Shown one piece after another: positions 23,330-36,153 of a stretch of DNA of 64,000 bases. Origin of the DNA: Apostichopus japonicus (taxonomy: Eukaryota > Echinodermata > Holothuroidea > Aspidochirotida > Stichopodidae); contig NC_092568.1 in the NCBI RefSeq assembly GCF_037975245.1, forward strand, positions 4,163,001 through 4,227,000, read 5' to 3'. A model generated the notes under the pieces. It worked only from the letters and a program-made list of their open reading frames with translations, had not been told where the DNA came from and ran no database searches. Positions within the stretch are counted from its first letter, which is position 1. Each line of letters begins with the position of its first letter. The translations under genes were made by a program, and so were the position numbers.

Positions 23330-26300
23330 TCTTGAAACATGCACAGCATTGGCTAATAAGTTACAATTTAAGGAACCACGTTGTTCTGTTAAAGTACTCG
23401 TTTTATTTTTTATTTTTTTCTATTTCTACCTGAAGGATTTACAATATGAGATATTCCGTAATTACTTCAGCGTCAAGTAAAATGCCACACCAAATGGTTT
23501 GAACAACTAATAACTCATACTCTGATAAAACTATCTCAAGACAAGTCTCCATGTGCATTACAAAGTGCACTTTTAGTTGCTTCCTTAAAACTGATTTATA
23601 GCCTATTTTGTGTTACCATGGTTGGTTTTCCTTAAGTTACCACTATATTTTTAGAAGAAAAAGAAAAAAATATAAGGTCTTTAATGTTCAACTAGGACTT
23701 TAAATTATACTTTAATCTTTTGATCATGTACAAACTTGTAAAGGAGCAATAAAGGGCTTTTGCTTCTTTTGTACCAGGTTGGAAGTCATGGTACGGAAAT
23801 GAGACGTGACTTACAATTATTATACAGTTCATCCCCCTTCCCCCCCCCCCATCCCAAGTGTGCAAGAAAGTTGAATGTATATTGGTGCACTCATGATCAG
23901 AGAACAACATCAGCGATTTAGTTATAGCATTGAAGATGTTTGGGCGAATATAATACCTCGAATTTGGTTAAACCCTATCAGAAAAGTACTTTGAAAAGTT
24001 TGAATTATGTCATTTCACTTAAAAAGATTAAATGTGGCAGCTGGAACTTAATAGTATTGATCATCTTTCAGTTTGAGAGAAAGGAGAAAGGAAAGTTTCA
24101 CATTTTGTGAAACTTGAACATTCTTTGACAGTATCATAAACATTAAAGTTATTTATAGTTAGCACTAAAATCCAACTTTATGCTTCTTTTTCTTTCTTTC
24201 TTGGCACAGGTTGCTATAGTTACTTAATTACATGTATATATGCATGGCAGAGACCCAAGCAATTGTCTCAACTCTTTCCAATGTAACCATTCTCCTATTC
24301 AGGTTTTCTTCTTTAATCCTTTAATCTAGCTTATATATGTTGAACTTTACACTATTAAGTGCATGGTCAACTGATATGTGAAGTACTAAACAGGAGGAAA
24401 AAACAGTTTAATATTTTAGCAAAGAATGCATGAATAAAGCATTTGAACCGTCAAATGATAAAATTATGACACATGAGCATCGTAAATAAAGTGACTTGAG
24501 TAATTGTTCATTACATAACTTGTGGGCAATTAGATAAAGACTTTTCATAATTAAAACAGTTCAGTCGCATATTAAAAAATTGTAAGTTGTATAAACACAT
24601 AGAGATCTAAGTATAGATTTATAAGGTTATCAGTTTCATTTTAGCCTGAAAATATTTTTCTTTAAATTTTGCTAAAAGGTTTCAAATACATTTTCCTGGA
24701 ATTTCTGATTCTTCTACTCTTTCATATACATTTCAGGATTTATTTAAAATAGACAATTAATTGTCTCAGTGAGAAAACTGCATTTAGAGTCATTGGCAGC
24801 AGCGAGATGCCATGTTGAAATTTGATCATTGCGGTGACTATTATCTGAATTTCTAGATTATTTTGGGGGAAAACTTATCACCTTTAATAAAGAACAAAAC
24901 AGTGGACTATGGCTGAGTCTAATCCAACCTAACTAGTCTCTATTCCAGCATCAAGAGTTGCTTCTACGAAATGAACAACGTTAGAAGTTACTATCTTTGG
25001 AGGCTAAAATGATAATTATCGACACTAACATAGCAGATCGAGAAAACTGTCATATATAACAAGTTATATAATTCTTACCTGAGGAGCCTGATTAAGTACT
25101 TTCGATGTAAACTGATTGATAATAGTCAGTATGATCACTGCCCTCTGGATGCAAAGATGAAGTCATGCATGCATGTGTTATATTCGCCAATGGCATGATC
25201 ATAATCTTTTTAGCATGCATGGGGGCACATTTCAGGGATCCAAGCTCCTATAGAAAGGTGTAGATATGCTCACTGTGCAACAAATTAAGCCCAATTAGGG
25301 CAGTGCATGTTAGGGCAAGATATTTAAAGAGAGCCTATATACCTCTGGCCGCAGCTAAGGCCTGTAATTGTTCACATTTGAGGGCAATCAAATTTGCAGT
25401 GTGATGACCTTTGAACCTAAGGATCAGACCCTGCAATCACAGTCTCCTTATCTGGGAGAAGCCTTACCCCGCAAGGGCATTCAAGATTGTGGTGTGAATG
25501 TTCTTGGGTTACACAACTGGAAATATCCGGTTCCTCGTCCGTGTCACTTCTGCATAAACAAAGACCAGCGATAGTCTGAAGACCGGGGGGAGGGGGAGGG
25601 GTGGGGACCCACTGGAGCACTATAAATAAGTACTTGATTTGTAGGCACTCATCTAATTGACCTTTTTCAAGCTTGCTCAATACAATGCTCTTTATTTGGA
25701 CAATGATCCATATCACCCGTTCTCAAATGAGGATGCCTCCACGGTCAGCTTTATTACCTCCCAGATGGAAAGCAAGATCTCTGCAGTGATCCTCCTTGCA
25801 TTCTTGTATGTAAAACAAGGCCTATAATTTAGTCCTCATTAGACTCACCTGTTCTTAAATCTGCATAAAATGGGACTACTTATTGATTTTGATCATTCCT
25901 GCCCCCTTGAAATGGTCACAAAACAAGTACTATACCCTTTGATCTGCCAGCAATTGCAACTGCAGTTTTTAGAAAATTCGTCAGACTTTTTAAATATTCA
26001 CCACCGACAGTTTTGATAGGACAGTTGTTTTTAACTGTTCAGAAATACACGAAAAAACGATACTTATCAAAGTTAGACAATTAAATATTGATATCTATGA
26101 TTTTTATCTATATTTATTCATACATCCTATTAATTTTGTCCCGGCCTCAATCCTCCCCTGTGGATTACAACGTACCATGAGGTTATGGTCATAAAAAAAG
26201 TTCACATGGATTTTCCATATATAGAGATCAGTCTAAGAGTTAGAGAAATCACCTGGATTTCTAAGTGGATTATTAGGAAACCACAAGGGCATTACAAATT

Positions 26301-26630
26301 GCTAGCAAAAAAACTTAACATACCCTCAGAAGGAGGAATCTTTCAGAGGCCTACTTTTATTCTTTTTCTGTTGGTTTTCTTATCTTTAATCTATTCTCTG
26401 TAGGGCTTGTTTGACATCATCAAAGTCCCTGTCCTTTGGATTAAGCATTTTTAATTCCGATGTTTTGGGGTATTTTTCTTTAAAGTATGTTAATCCCCGC
26501 CCTTACAGTTTGGAATCAGTTGGCTTGTAAAAGTACAGCTGACATTTACCTGCTGCTTTATTACTATACTTTGATAGCTGTACACAAAGACGAGCCTTGA
26601 AGCAGAGCAGCAGACTGCTGCAATCAACGG
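23330..26630. other. Non-coding stretch
   Basis: No domain, splice-consistent exon or repeat family was recognised here, apart from a C-run at 23838-23851 and a G-rich patch at 25585-25605. Confidence 0.4.
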
Positions 26631-26633
26631 AAG

Positions 26634-26991
26634 ATAAAGGCATTGAAGACTAGCCCCAAACTGCGTGCCGCCCTCTGAAAAAAGTTAACTTTCCGTTGCT
26701 TGCAAGTGAAGTTTTTTCTTGTCGCTACAAAATGCAGACAGTAATGAAACGTGATACCTTGGTTATTTTTTATCTAGACTTGAGATGTTCATCAATGCTA
26801 TGTACACTGTGTTGTGGGTATTGACCGTAGCTGCATGTGTTGACTGTACACTATATCTAATTACCAAGCTGTGTGTGTATTTTCTGGGATCAATGGGGGT
26901 GTCTAACACTTCTGTTACACCTCATTTGAAACTAGGTCAGATTACTGGCATCAGAGGTTTTTTGTGCGCGAGTCTTCACTCCCTTTAAAGT
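26634..26991 (+). mobile_element. MITE family A, copy 1
   Basis: The termini are inverted: TAAAGGCATTGAAGACT at the left and AGTCTTCACTCCCTTTAAAG at the right. The interior (CTTTCCGTTGCTTGCAAGTG, ATGCAGACAGTAATGAAACG) matches copies at 34264-34637 (opposite strand) and 35965-37650. It is about 355 bp long and non-coding. TTAA-like ends suggest a TTAA-targeting superfamily such as piggyBac or Kolobok; that assignment is an inference. The short frame at 26785, with a hydrophobic start, lies inside this element and is not taken as a signal-peptide exon. Confidence 0.85.
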
Positions 26992-26994
26992 AAT

Positions 26995-28598
26995 TTTTAC
27001 GATGCTGTGAAAGGAAAATTCAGTTTGTTGCGAAAGTTGTAACCCTCTTTCAGTTCCACTGGGAGGAGGGATTCGAAGAGATTTGGTGCACCAAAATAAA
27101 TTGTTTGGATAAACTTATAACTGCATGGTGCCTCTGCTAATGTGATCATCTGCTGGAAATGAGTTGACAGTATCTAACTAAACCACTAAACCTGAAAGAC
27201 TAGCTATTTGTGGCCTGGCAAACAGGCCACAGGCATTTATGTAACTGGGAAGGAGATTGGTTGGTCCAAGGATGGGTGAACACAGCAACGCAACGTTAGA
27301 TCCCACAGGAAATAGATATCACTTGCCTGATATATAGCCGTAAAGACCAACTGATTTGAGACATAAAAGATTTCCTATAAGCCCTCCTGCACACTTTCAT
27401 CTACATGCACATAAGTGGGACCTAGCCATTATATGCCGCTATTAAAGCATATTCCAGTAAATCGTAATCATAACAAAACATAAATGACAACAACATTAAT
27501 GACAACAAAACATTAATGACAGTTTTCAAATTATCTGTTTGTTCGCTTGTTTGTACACGTGTTTTACTATACAGCCGATTTTTCTAACATGAAGTACTTG
27601 CATCTGTGGCAGTGTGGTAAAATATGCCGTATTCACAAAATTGTTTTACATATATTCTATATGAATATTCAGAAAAAGACCAAAATCACGGTTTTCGCAC
27701 CCTGTAGCAAAAATAAGATGATTCTTGAGGTTCTCGGATTCAGCCATGTAACATTCATGTTTAACTAAGACACCCGAGTCAATCTAGCAAAGTGGTTTGA
27801 TGTCAACCATTTGAATTATAAATTCTATTGTGTAATTTATAAAGTATTACATAGCCGCATGTTGTTTGTTAGTGTATTTTGCTTTTGCTTTGCTCTACTG
27901 AGCTTTTGTTTTCTCAAGTGGATATCTTTTAAGTTAAATAAATAAATAAATAATTTATCTTTTCCAATGAAACCTTGACACACTAGTCGGTAACTTAGGA
28001 TATTTATCCTACAGGGATCGATTCCATTGGCTCAAGTTGATAACAAATTCAAACGAAATAGACAAATATCAATGTTGCTTTAAGTTAGAACCGCAACCTC
28101 GTAACATTTTGTACGGGAAATATTTGTCATTGGTGATAACTTTGTGAATGCATCTGGCAATACATCAGCATGCATGACGTTATCATGGCTATTAATCTTA
28201 AAAGGTCGTTGGTATTTCTGTGCAATATTTTAATGATTTATCATCCACTAAGGGGGCAAAAAAATTCATATTTCTACAAAAGGTTGCTGCATTGTTGATG
28301 AAATTCTAAATTCCAAACGGATCATATTTTGAGGATATAGGCCTAAGTGGAAAGGAGAGATTATGATAGGAAAGTAAAGCTTTGGAAATACAATTTACCC
28401 AGATGACATATCACGTATAGTCACTACCCTTCTAGTGCGATCCACTTCCTGGAGTAGACGGCGGTTAATGATTAAAACACTCAAAATTGGTTACAATTCA
28501 ACCCACCATACCTCAAGTTTTGGGACAAGATATTGCAATGGTAGTCTTCAGCTACAGTTGTGTTAGATATTTTTGTCTCATCAATATGATTAGGTATA
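26995..28598. other. Non-coding stretch
   Basis: A short AATA run lies at 27935-27955. Nothing else stands out. Confidence 0.4.
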
Positions 28599-28599
28599 T

Positions 28600-28770
28600 T
28601 TACTTTGTTCCTTGCTTACCTGTCTCCTCACAACCTTAGCACCTCATTCATGAGAAGGAAGGGCAACGACCGGAGGAGCCGGTCGCTGAGGGTGCACAAT
28701 TTTAAAAGATTACCAGGGCATACTAGACACGGTAGAATGAGGTGCTAAGGTTGTGAGGAGACAGGTAAGC
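28600..28770. mobile_element. Foldback element with perfect 36-bp inverted arms
   Basis: The left arm 28614-28649 starts GCTTACCTGTCTCCTCACAA. The right arm 28735-28770 is its exact reverse complement. They flank an 85-bp core (28650-28734). The core itself contains a GACCGG/CCGGTC hairpin. A related truncated copy lies at 4141-4285. It has no coding capacity. It could be a MITE or one unit of a larger foldback family. Confidence 0.9.
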
Positions 28771-29724
28771 TCGTCACTCGTCAATATTTAAACCAGTAAG
28801 TTTTATCATTTTCATGTGTGGACTATATATCCACTTAAATCACAGAATATTTCTGTGCCAAATAACGTCAATATCTTTCCATTAGCATTTGAATTGTTAG
28901 TACCACCCATTTGTAGACACTCACATTATAAGAGCATATTAGTATCACTACCTTGTCAGTATAATATGCCATTAACCAAGAAATGGGACTGAAGTTTTCC
29001 GAGCTCTTTAATCATGTTTTTTTGGTCAGCTCAATCTTTGGGGAGCCAGTCGCTAATGTAGTTGTAATGACACTATATGATAAAAAACGGTCTCCATGGT
29101 AACAAAAAAACAACAACATCATACACTCAGTGTGAAACTGTTGTTCTCATCCATTTAGGGAAAGGAATTATAGAACCTTGTGTCTTATGGCGAGTAAATT
29201 AGGTCTCAAGGAACCGTACAAACATAAATTACTTCCGAATAAATATTGGAAATACTGTAATTCATCTTCAAAGATAGTGGGGTATATATTGCCTGAAGTT
29301 CTAAATAGACAATTTTCATCATCTGATATGCCATAAGGGATTTTCCAACAAAGTTAAGAGAAGAAATTATTTCACATAGCTATGTGGGGATTTGTGTTAC
29401 CTTGCGGACTTGCTCGATCCTATATTAATATCCAGATATGTTTTGCTGAACATTCAAAACCGTACTATATATACCCTACTCGAAACAACTTGGTACCCCG
29501 AAGAAGGGAGCTGTTGGTAAAGCAAATATAAAAGCAAAAATTAGAATCAAAATCGAACAGGTATGGAACTATAGAAAAATGTCAAAATGAAATGAACCAT
29601 GGCAATGCTTAAACCACTAGAATAATTATCAGCTTAATCAGTTATTTTGAATATTTCATGCTTTTCTTTCACATTATTTAATTATTTATTTTAAATGTAC
29701 ATGCTGTGTTTTTTTGTTTTGCAG

Positions 29725-29799
29725 GAAGCCAAAAGCAATGATGATGATTGCTGGCAGGCAGATTGTCCAACTACAGTGGAAGAGTATGATCAGATATGT
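29725..29799 (+). CDS. Receptor kinase candidate exon 1 (N-terminal Cys-containing segment)
   Basis: A T-rich acceptor (TTTTGTTTTGCAG) precedes 25 codons, EAKSNDDDCWQADCPTTVEE then YDQIC, and a perfect donor GTAAGT follows. It enters and leaves in phase 0, which matches the phase-0 start of 46867. The acidic, cysteine-bearing peptide continues naturally into the CPSESC segment of the next exon. Against it: there is a 17 kb intron before the next exon, no signal peptide exon is visible upstream, and the peptide is short. It could instead belong to another transcript. Confidence 0.6.
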
Positions 29800-30198
29800 G
29801 TAAGTATTTCAGGATATACTGTATTTCCCTCCCCCAGTTTCTACGATGCCCTGTGGCTTGTCAGCGACATCACATAGCTATCACTTAAAGCACTCTTGAG
29901 GGATTTATGTCGATTCAAGATCGAATCACGCTCGGAGGCATACAGAAAGAGCATTGACAACATCTAACAGCTAAATTTAAAGTCTCACAGCTTCACTATA
30001 ATCATACAAAGAGGCAAACACAACACTAAACGTTGACATATTCACAGAAAACAACCTAACCTACATATTAAGCTAATTTATGCACCATCCAGGAATTCAG
30101 CCTGTCTTTGAGAATCATGTTGGTCAGAGGACATACCGAACATTGGCAAATATAACAAAGAACTTTACAGTTCAACAACAGGATTATCTGCGATGTCA

Positions 30199-30726
30199 GT
30201 GAAAAACTGAAGACATAATCCAGAGGAGAGCAGACAGCTATAGGCCTACATTGTTATACTTCTTGTGCGTATGTGTGTGTCTGCATGTTAATTATTTAGT
30301 TCTTGTATTAAGTGCAGTTATAATGTCATGTTAATATTACAACATTTTCAAACTGAAAAACTGAAGACATAATCCAGAGTAGGCCTACATTGTTATACTT
30401 CTTGTGCGTATGTGTGTGTATGTCTGCATGTTAATTATTTAGTTCTTGTATTAAGTGTAGTTATAATGTCATGTTATTATTACAACATTTTCAAACTAAA
30501 AAATTGAAGACATAATCCAGAGGAGAGACAACAGTTGTACATTGTTTAATTGTTTATACCTTTACAACTTTGTGTTGAAATTAGGCACCAGGCATAGATA
30601 CTGTCTTTGGTGCGCGTGTGTGCGTGCGTGTCTATGTGTCTGTTTGTCTACATGCTTCATTATTGAGTTCTCGTGTTAAGTGCAGTTATATATCGACATG
30701 TTATTATTACAAAATTTTCAAAATGT
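30199..30726. repeat. Three-copy tandem repeat, unit about 150 bp
   Basis: The units start near 30199, 30355 and 30499 with AAACTGAAGACATAATCCAG and end with TTACAACATTTTCAAACTG. The third unit is expanded by about 80 bases in the middle. Each has a (TG)n patch in the centre. Confidence 0.9.
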
Positions 30727-31269
30727 AGACATATATAGTTTATGTTAATATTTAATCAATATTTCTCACATTAAAAAAAGTAGGACAAACTAAACTTGTT
30801 GGGTAAATGATTTTCAGGGGTAAAACCTTGAGAAGACATTGATCAAAGACAGGTTTTGTTTATCTTTGTAATATCTTCAAGTTACAGCATATATATCTAT
30901 CCAGCAACCTCTGAAGAGACTCTCATCGGAGTAATTTGTATTAGTTCTGAAGTTCAACAGCATTTCTATGTTTTTCTTTTCTTTTTCTCGGTTTCGTTCT
31001 TCTTTATCTTCCTCTTGAACTTTTCAAAAGTGCCATACAAGTCTTCTTCATGGTGATAAATTGCTTTTTTAATGGTCGTCTGTTGTTAAAGGAATCATAC
31101 CAAAATGTTTAAAGAGGCGCGTCCTCGTGTTAGTTTGGTTTTGTCAGGGGATGATGCTAGTACAGCAATTCAAGTTTACGTGAGTGTTTTGTAGACATGA
31201 ATCACACTGGAAACGAGATCGAGAGAGAAGGATACTAAATAATAGATTAGTTTGAACTGTTAATTATAC

Positions 31270-31990
31270 TGTCTGACCCATTAAAACATGCATGCAAGAA
31301 CTATCTTACCTAAAAAGGAATGGTTGAAGCCAATGAACTGTCTGACCTTAACTCAACTATTATGTTTCAAACCGTTTTCCCAACTGACCTAGTAACCTAG
31401 ATGTAAGGATCACTATCGTACATTTAACTGAATATTTGAAGCTATTAATTACTACTGATTAATATACTCAACCATGTATGGACTATCTATCTATTATGGT
31501 TCAAACCATTTTGCCATTTGACCTAGTAATCTAGATGTTAGGACTATCGTACATTTAACTGAATATTTGAAGCTATTAATTACTACTGATTAATATACTC
31601 AACCATGTATGGACTGTCTATCTATTATAGTTCAAACCATTTTGCCATTTGACCTAGTAAACTAGATGCTAGGACTATCCCATATATAACTGAACATTTG
31701 AAGCCAATAATTATTACTTATTAACATACTCAACCATGTATGGACCATCATTCTATTATGGTTTAATCCATTTTGCCATTTGACCCAGTAAGGCCAGTAT
31801 CCCATGTAAAAATATACCTTTAAACCTAAAAGTGAATATTTTAATCAGAAATTGTACTCTGTGATCTAATAGCTAAGGATGTAAGGATTATCTCTCAGCT
31901 AAATTGAATGTTTCAAACCAATGTCTTACCTACTAAACTATGTAACAACCATATCTTATCTATGAGATGTTTCAAACCATTATACTGTCT
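31270..31990. repeat. Tandem repeat, unit about 131 bp, 3-4 clear copies with decayed edges
   Basis: The words TTCAAACCATTTTGCCATTT and TATACTCAACCATGTATGGA recur at about 131-base steps (anchors near 31365, 31500, 31631 and 31761). Diverged traces continue to about 31990. Confidence 0.9.
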
Positions 31991-32216
31991 GACCTAGTAA
32001 CCTAGCACTATTTCTTACACATACAAACAAATATTATTTCAAACAATTCTGCTACAGCCATCTGACCTTATATGATGGTTTTTATACAATAAAGAATTTG
32101 GATTGAGCACACAGAATCAATTTTGTGCCCAAACTTAAAAACTGAAAAGCAACAACTGTGTCAAATAAGAACCACTTTAATCGGTTACTCAGAGACTGTC
32201 ATGTTTGAAGTTTATT

Positions 32217-33015
32217 AAAATCCAGTATAAATATATAAAATACATATTTATAAATAGGAATGTAAAACAATATCATTAAACAGAAAGTATAGACAAACAT
32301 TATAGAAGTGTTAAATAGAACAAAGTAATACAGAAAAACATTTTTTTTTTAGATATATCAAATTATTAAGTATATAAAATATGTAACATAACATATAATA
32401 AGGTATATCAAATATATAAAGTATATCAAACATATAAAATAAATCTAATATATCAAATATATAAAAATATAATATATATATAAGTATATCAAATATGTAA
32501 AGTATATCAAACATATAAAATAAATCTAATATATCAAATATATAAAAATATAATATATATATAAGTATATCAAATATGTAAAGTATATCAAATACAACAA
32601 TATAAAAATATATGTATAAAATATATTGAGTATCTCAAAAATATAAATAAATCAAATATATAAAAAATATATAAGTATATCAAATATATATAAACTATGG
32701 AAACATATAAAATATATAATATGTATAAAATATATCAAATGTATAAAAAATATACAAGTATATCAAATATATATAAACTATGGAAACATAAAATATATAA
32801 TATGTATAAAATATATCAAATGTATAAAATATGTAAAAAGATATAAAATATATATAAACTATGGAAACATATAAAATATATAATATGTATAAAATATATC
32901 AAATGTATAAAATATGTAAAAAGATATAAAATATATCAAATGTATCAAATATATCAAATGTATAAAATAAATCAAATGTAAACAAATATTTAAATATATA
33001 AAACATTAATATACA
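32217..33015. repeat. AT-rich tandem array (TATATCAAATATATAAA words)
   Basis: About 800 bases of 15-20-bp subrepeats (AAGTATATCAAATATATAAA and variants) are organised into longer near-identical blocks: about 79 bp apart near 32420/32499, and about 85-90 bp apart near 32690-32900. It contains almost no G or C. Confidence 0.9.
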
Positions 33016-33019
33016 AAAT

Positions 33020-33995
33020 GTCAACTCAATTTGCATTTCATTTGAAAGGGTTTTATTTCACCGATGAAGAGTGTCTAAAAATAAGTTTAATCCTATATAG
33101 AGAGAAGGAGAGAGAGATAGAGCTATTAGGTGAGCCATTGAGTGCTATTAAAGCCATGATTTGTGAGTTAAGCTACAGTTTTATATTCACCTTACCCTGC
33201 TTAATTGAGATACTCGTTTGGTAAATACACAACACCTCGTGCAGGTCATTAAGGATCGCTGATTTATACCCGAGTGTGGCTTTTAGGCTGTTTGCTTTCT
33301 ATTATAGACTCCAATTAGATCTGTCTAAGAAAGTTACATATTTAACAGCTTGTATTGACAGCATACATGAGTGGCTGCAGTGTATGAAATTCAAGTTATG
33401 TGTCATCATGGAAGGTGCATTGACTCCAAGGTGCCACATGAATGCTAAAACTGAATATGCTAAATAACATCCAAGAAATGGTCACTCAAAATCGATTTAA
33501 TCACTGTGTCAAAAAGAAAAGCTGCTAGCACCTGCCAAATCCTGGTCAGCTAGGATATGACAGAATTTAATCTAACAATTGGGATTATCTCTGCAGTGTC
33601 TAAAGTGTGAAACTGTATATATCACAATAGCATGATGTCCTATATAGGCCTACACTCTGACTGTACATAGAATACTGCAGCCCACCTCAGCATCCTATGT
33701 TATTGGCATTGGTAGCTTAATTATTAGTAGTCAATTTCATTGAATTCACAATTGATTAAGTGGTGATCTGTCTTTCAGTAATTATGGCTGTGATTGTTTT
33801 GTAACATTACTTTTATGTATAGTAGGTATTAGTTGTACCCGGTCTGTAACTACAGGCAATACTATGTATGTCACATTGTCTATACAAGCTATAGTTTGTG
33901 TGAGGCAGTATACTATTCTAATGTTGGGGCTGTTTGGAACTGGAAGAACGACACAAATAAAAGCAAATAGAGAGATGAATCCTATAATTATGAAA
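33020..33995. other. Intronic non-coding stretch
   Basis: Two short frames (33018 and 33276) lack splice-phase support and recognisable domains. Confidence 0.4.
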
Positions 33996-33998
33996 ATG

Positions 33999-34225
33999 TT
34001 TAAAGGTAGTCAGTTATAGGCCCCAAATTATAGCACGCTATAATTGCTAGAAGTTTTCAAAAAGTACTTTCCTCAGGGTCAAATTTACTCTCCAAATTGT
34101 TCTCAGACATTTTTAAGGAACACACAAGATTACTGAATGTCCCAGTAAGGAATATTTCCTGGAAGGTTTTAATAAAAACAGTTTAAGAATTTTGACCAAA
34201 GGTGACCATATTGACAGTAACTTGG
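33999..34225 (+). mobile_element. MITE family B, copy 1 (right end decayed)
   Basis: It starts TTTAAAGGTAGTCAGTTATA and contains AATTATAGCACGCTATAAT and GAAGTTTTCAAAAAGTACTT. All of these match the copy at 49738-49992. The right end is worn and runs close to the MITE A copy that begins at 34264. Confidence 0.75.
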
Positions 34226-34263
34226 CCTTATACAAACTCTCATATCATGAGTATAGAAGGCCC

Positions 34264-34637
34264 CTTAAAGGGTGTGAAGACTCGCACAAAAAGAAACGTC
34301 TAATGCCGGTAATTTGACCTAGCTTCGAATGAGGTGTAACAGAAGTTTTAAACACCACCATCGATCCCAGAAAATACACACACAGCTTGTTACCATCAGT
34401 AATTAGACACTAGTGTACAGTCAGTATATACAGCTGCGGTCAATACCCACAGCACAGTGTACAAACGATACAGCGATGGACATCTCAGGTCCAGCTAAAG
34501 ATAACAAATAAGGTATCATGTTTCATTACTGTCTGCATTTTGTAGCGACACGAACAAAACGTTACTTGCAAGCAACAGAAAGTTAACTTTTTCAGATGGC
34601 CGCACAAGGTTTGGGGCGAGTCTTCAATGCCTTTAAG
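34264..34637 (-). mobile_element. MITE family A, copy 2
   Basis: It is the reverse-complement arrangement of the 26.6 kb copy. It starts TTAAAGGGTGTGAAGACTCG and ends CGAGTCTTCAATGCCTTTAA. Inner words shared with the other copies include GTAATTAGACACTAGTGTAC and TTACTGTCTGCATTTTGTAG. No reading frame spans it. Confidence 0.9.
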
Positions 34638-36153
34638 ACCTACTCCTCTCCCCCCCCCAACCCCACCTGCCCCCCTTCTTTGATCTCCCACAATCACAAA
34701 CAGGGCTCAGCGTTGTTAAGATTTATCATCTTAATTGTTTGTCTCTGAGTCCCCATAAACAATATTATACAATCAACCAGGTAATCGGTTGATTGGTTAA
34801 TTTCACAATTCAACTTGTTTGTTTTTTCGTAAGTATGTTGTTGTTTTTTTTCTTTTCACCGTGTCTTTTTTGTCTAATTCAAATGTAAGTTTGGTACGAT
34901 GTGTATAGCTATATTTGCAGAATTCACTCGCCAAACTCATGCATCCTCATCATGCACCTGACATCGTAGGTACTTTAAGTCAGATTTAATGGTATACCCC
35001 CCTGCAACCAACTCGAGGAGCAGCTTTTCGGTATAAAAGCAGCCTCTCAAATATATTCCATAAAAAAAGGAGGATTCTTGAAAACAATATTTTTTTCTCT
35101 CCAGAAATAAAAGGGCCTTCCACTGCTGCATACATGCCACGACCTCCATCGATCAATTTGACAATATCCTGAAGGAACAGAACAAAAACTTTTAATCTAG
35201 TCTCAACAGCTGTTGAGCACTTTTAATTTTAAATAAAGACAAATGCCAGAACGAGGTAGTCAAATATTTGGGGGCCGGGCAAAGAGGGTGCACGTTTGAT
35301 GTGTGCATACATGTATTCTGACATATTCAGAACTTCTCTGTGTTAACTGCAGGTATTAGCAAATACTTGGGCGCCATGGAAACCGCTGCCTGTCTGACAA
35401 TGAAAAAGCAGGAAATTAAAGTCCTTTCAGCCCAACACATGTCTGCATTGCCTTTTAAGAGGTTTCAACAATCAGGGTATTCTCCATGTTAGCCTCTTTT
35501 CTTTGGCCAAGTTTTTGAAAAGGTAGAATTAAAGATGGCAAGGCATTTTTTTCTGGAACAAACATGGCCGCTGGACATTCATGGGTAATTTGGAAGTTGA
35601 AACATTTTACAATTGGAAAGTTGTTTATTAATGTTTTAATTTTCCTTATAGTTGCCTTTCAGTTCATAAACAAACTTAGTTTTGTATCTATAGAAATCTG
35701 TTAGTAATTAAGTTCATATCATTCATAATTTCAATACACCAATAGGGTCAATTTAAGCAGTAAAATTCAGGTATGTTGTGAAGCTAAGATTCTGGAACAT
35801 TTTCAAACGATTAAAATGTTCCTTTCAGATCTCTGTCCCCTCCACCATGCCCACTCTTCCTCTTCTTCCTTTCCACCTCCCCCAAATCTCCCTTCCACCC
35901 CTGCCCCCATCCCCCCACCAATATCTCCTTCCCACCCTGGTTTTTCATTGACTATGTTACTGCCGTAAAGGGTATGAAGACTCACGCACAAAGAAACGTC
36001 TCATACCGGTAATCTGACCTAGTTTCCAATGAGGTGTAACATAAGTGCTAGACACCACAACCGATTCCAGAAAATATACACACAGCTTGCTACCTTCGGT
36101 AATTAGACACTAGTGTACAGTCAATACATACAGCTACGATCAATACCCACAAC

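Noticed and set aside
26785-26988. Frame with a hydrophobic start resembling a signal peptide (MFINAMYTVLWVLTVAACVD), considered as exon 0 of the receptor
   Set aside because: It lies wholly inside MITE family A, no donor in phase 0 was seen, and the other copies do not keep the frame.
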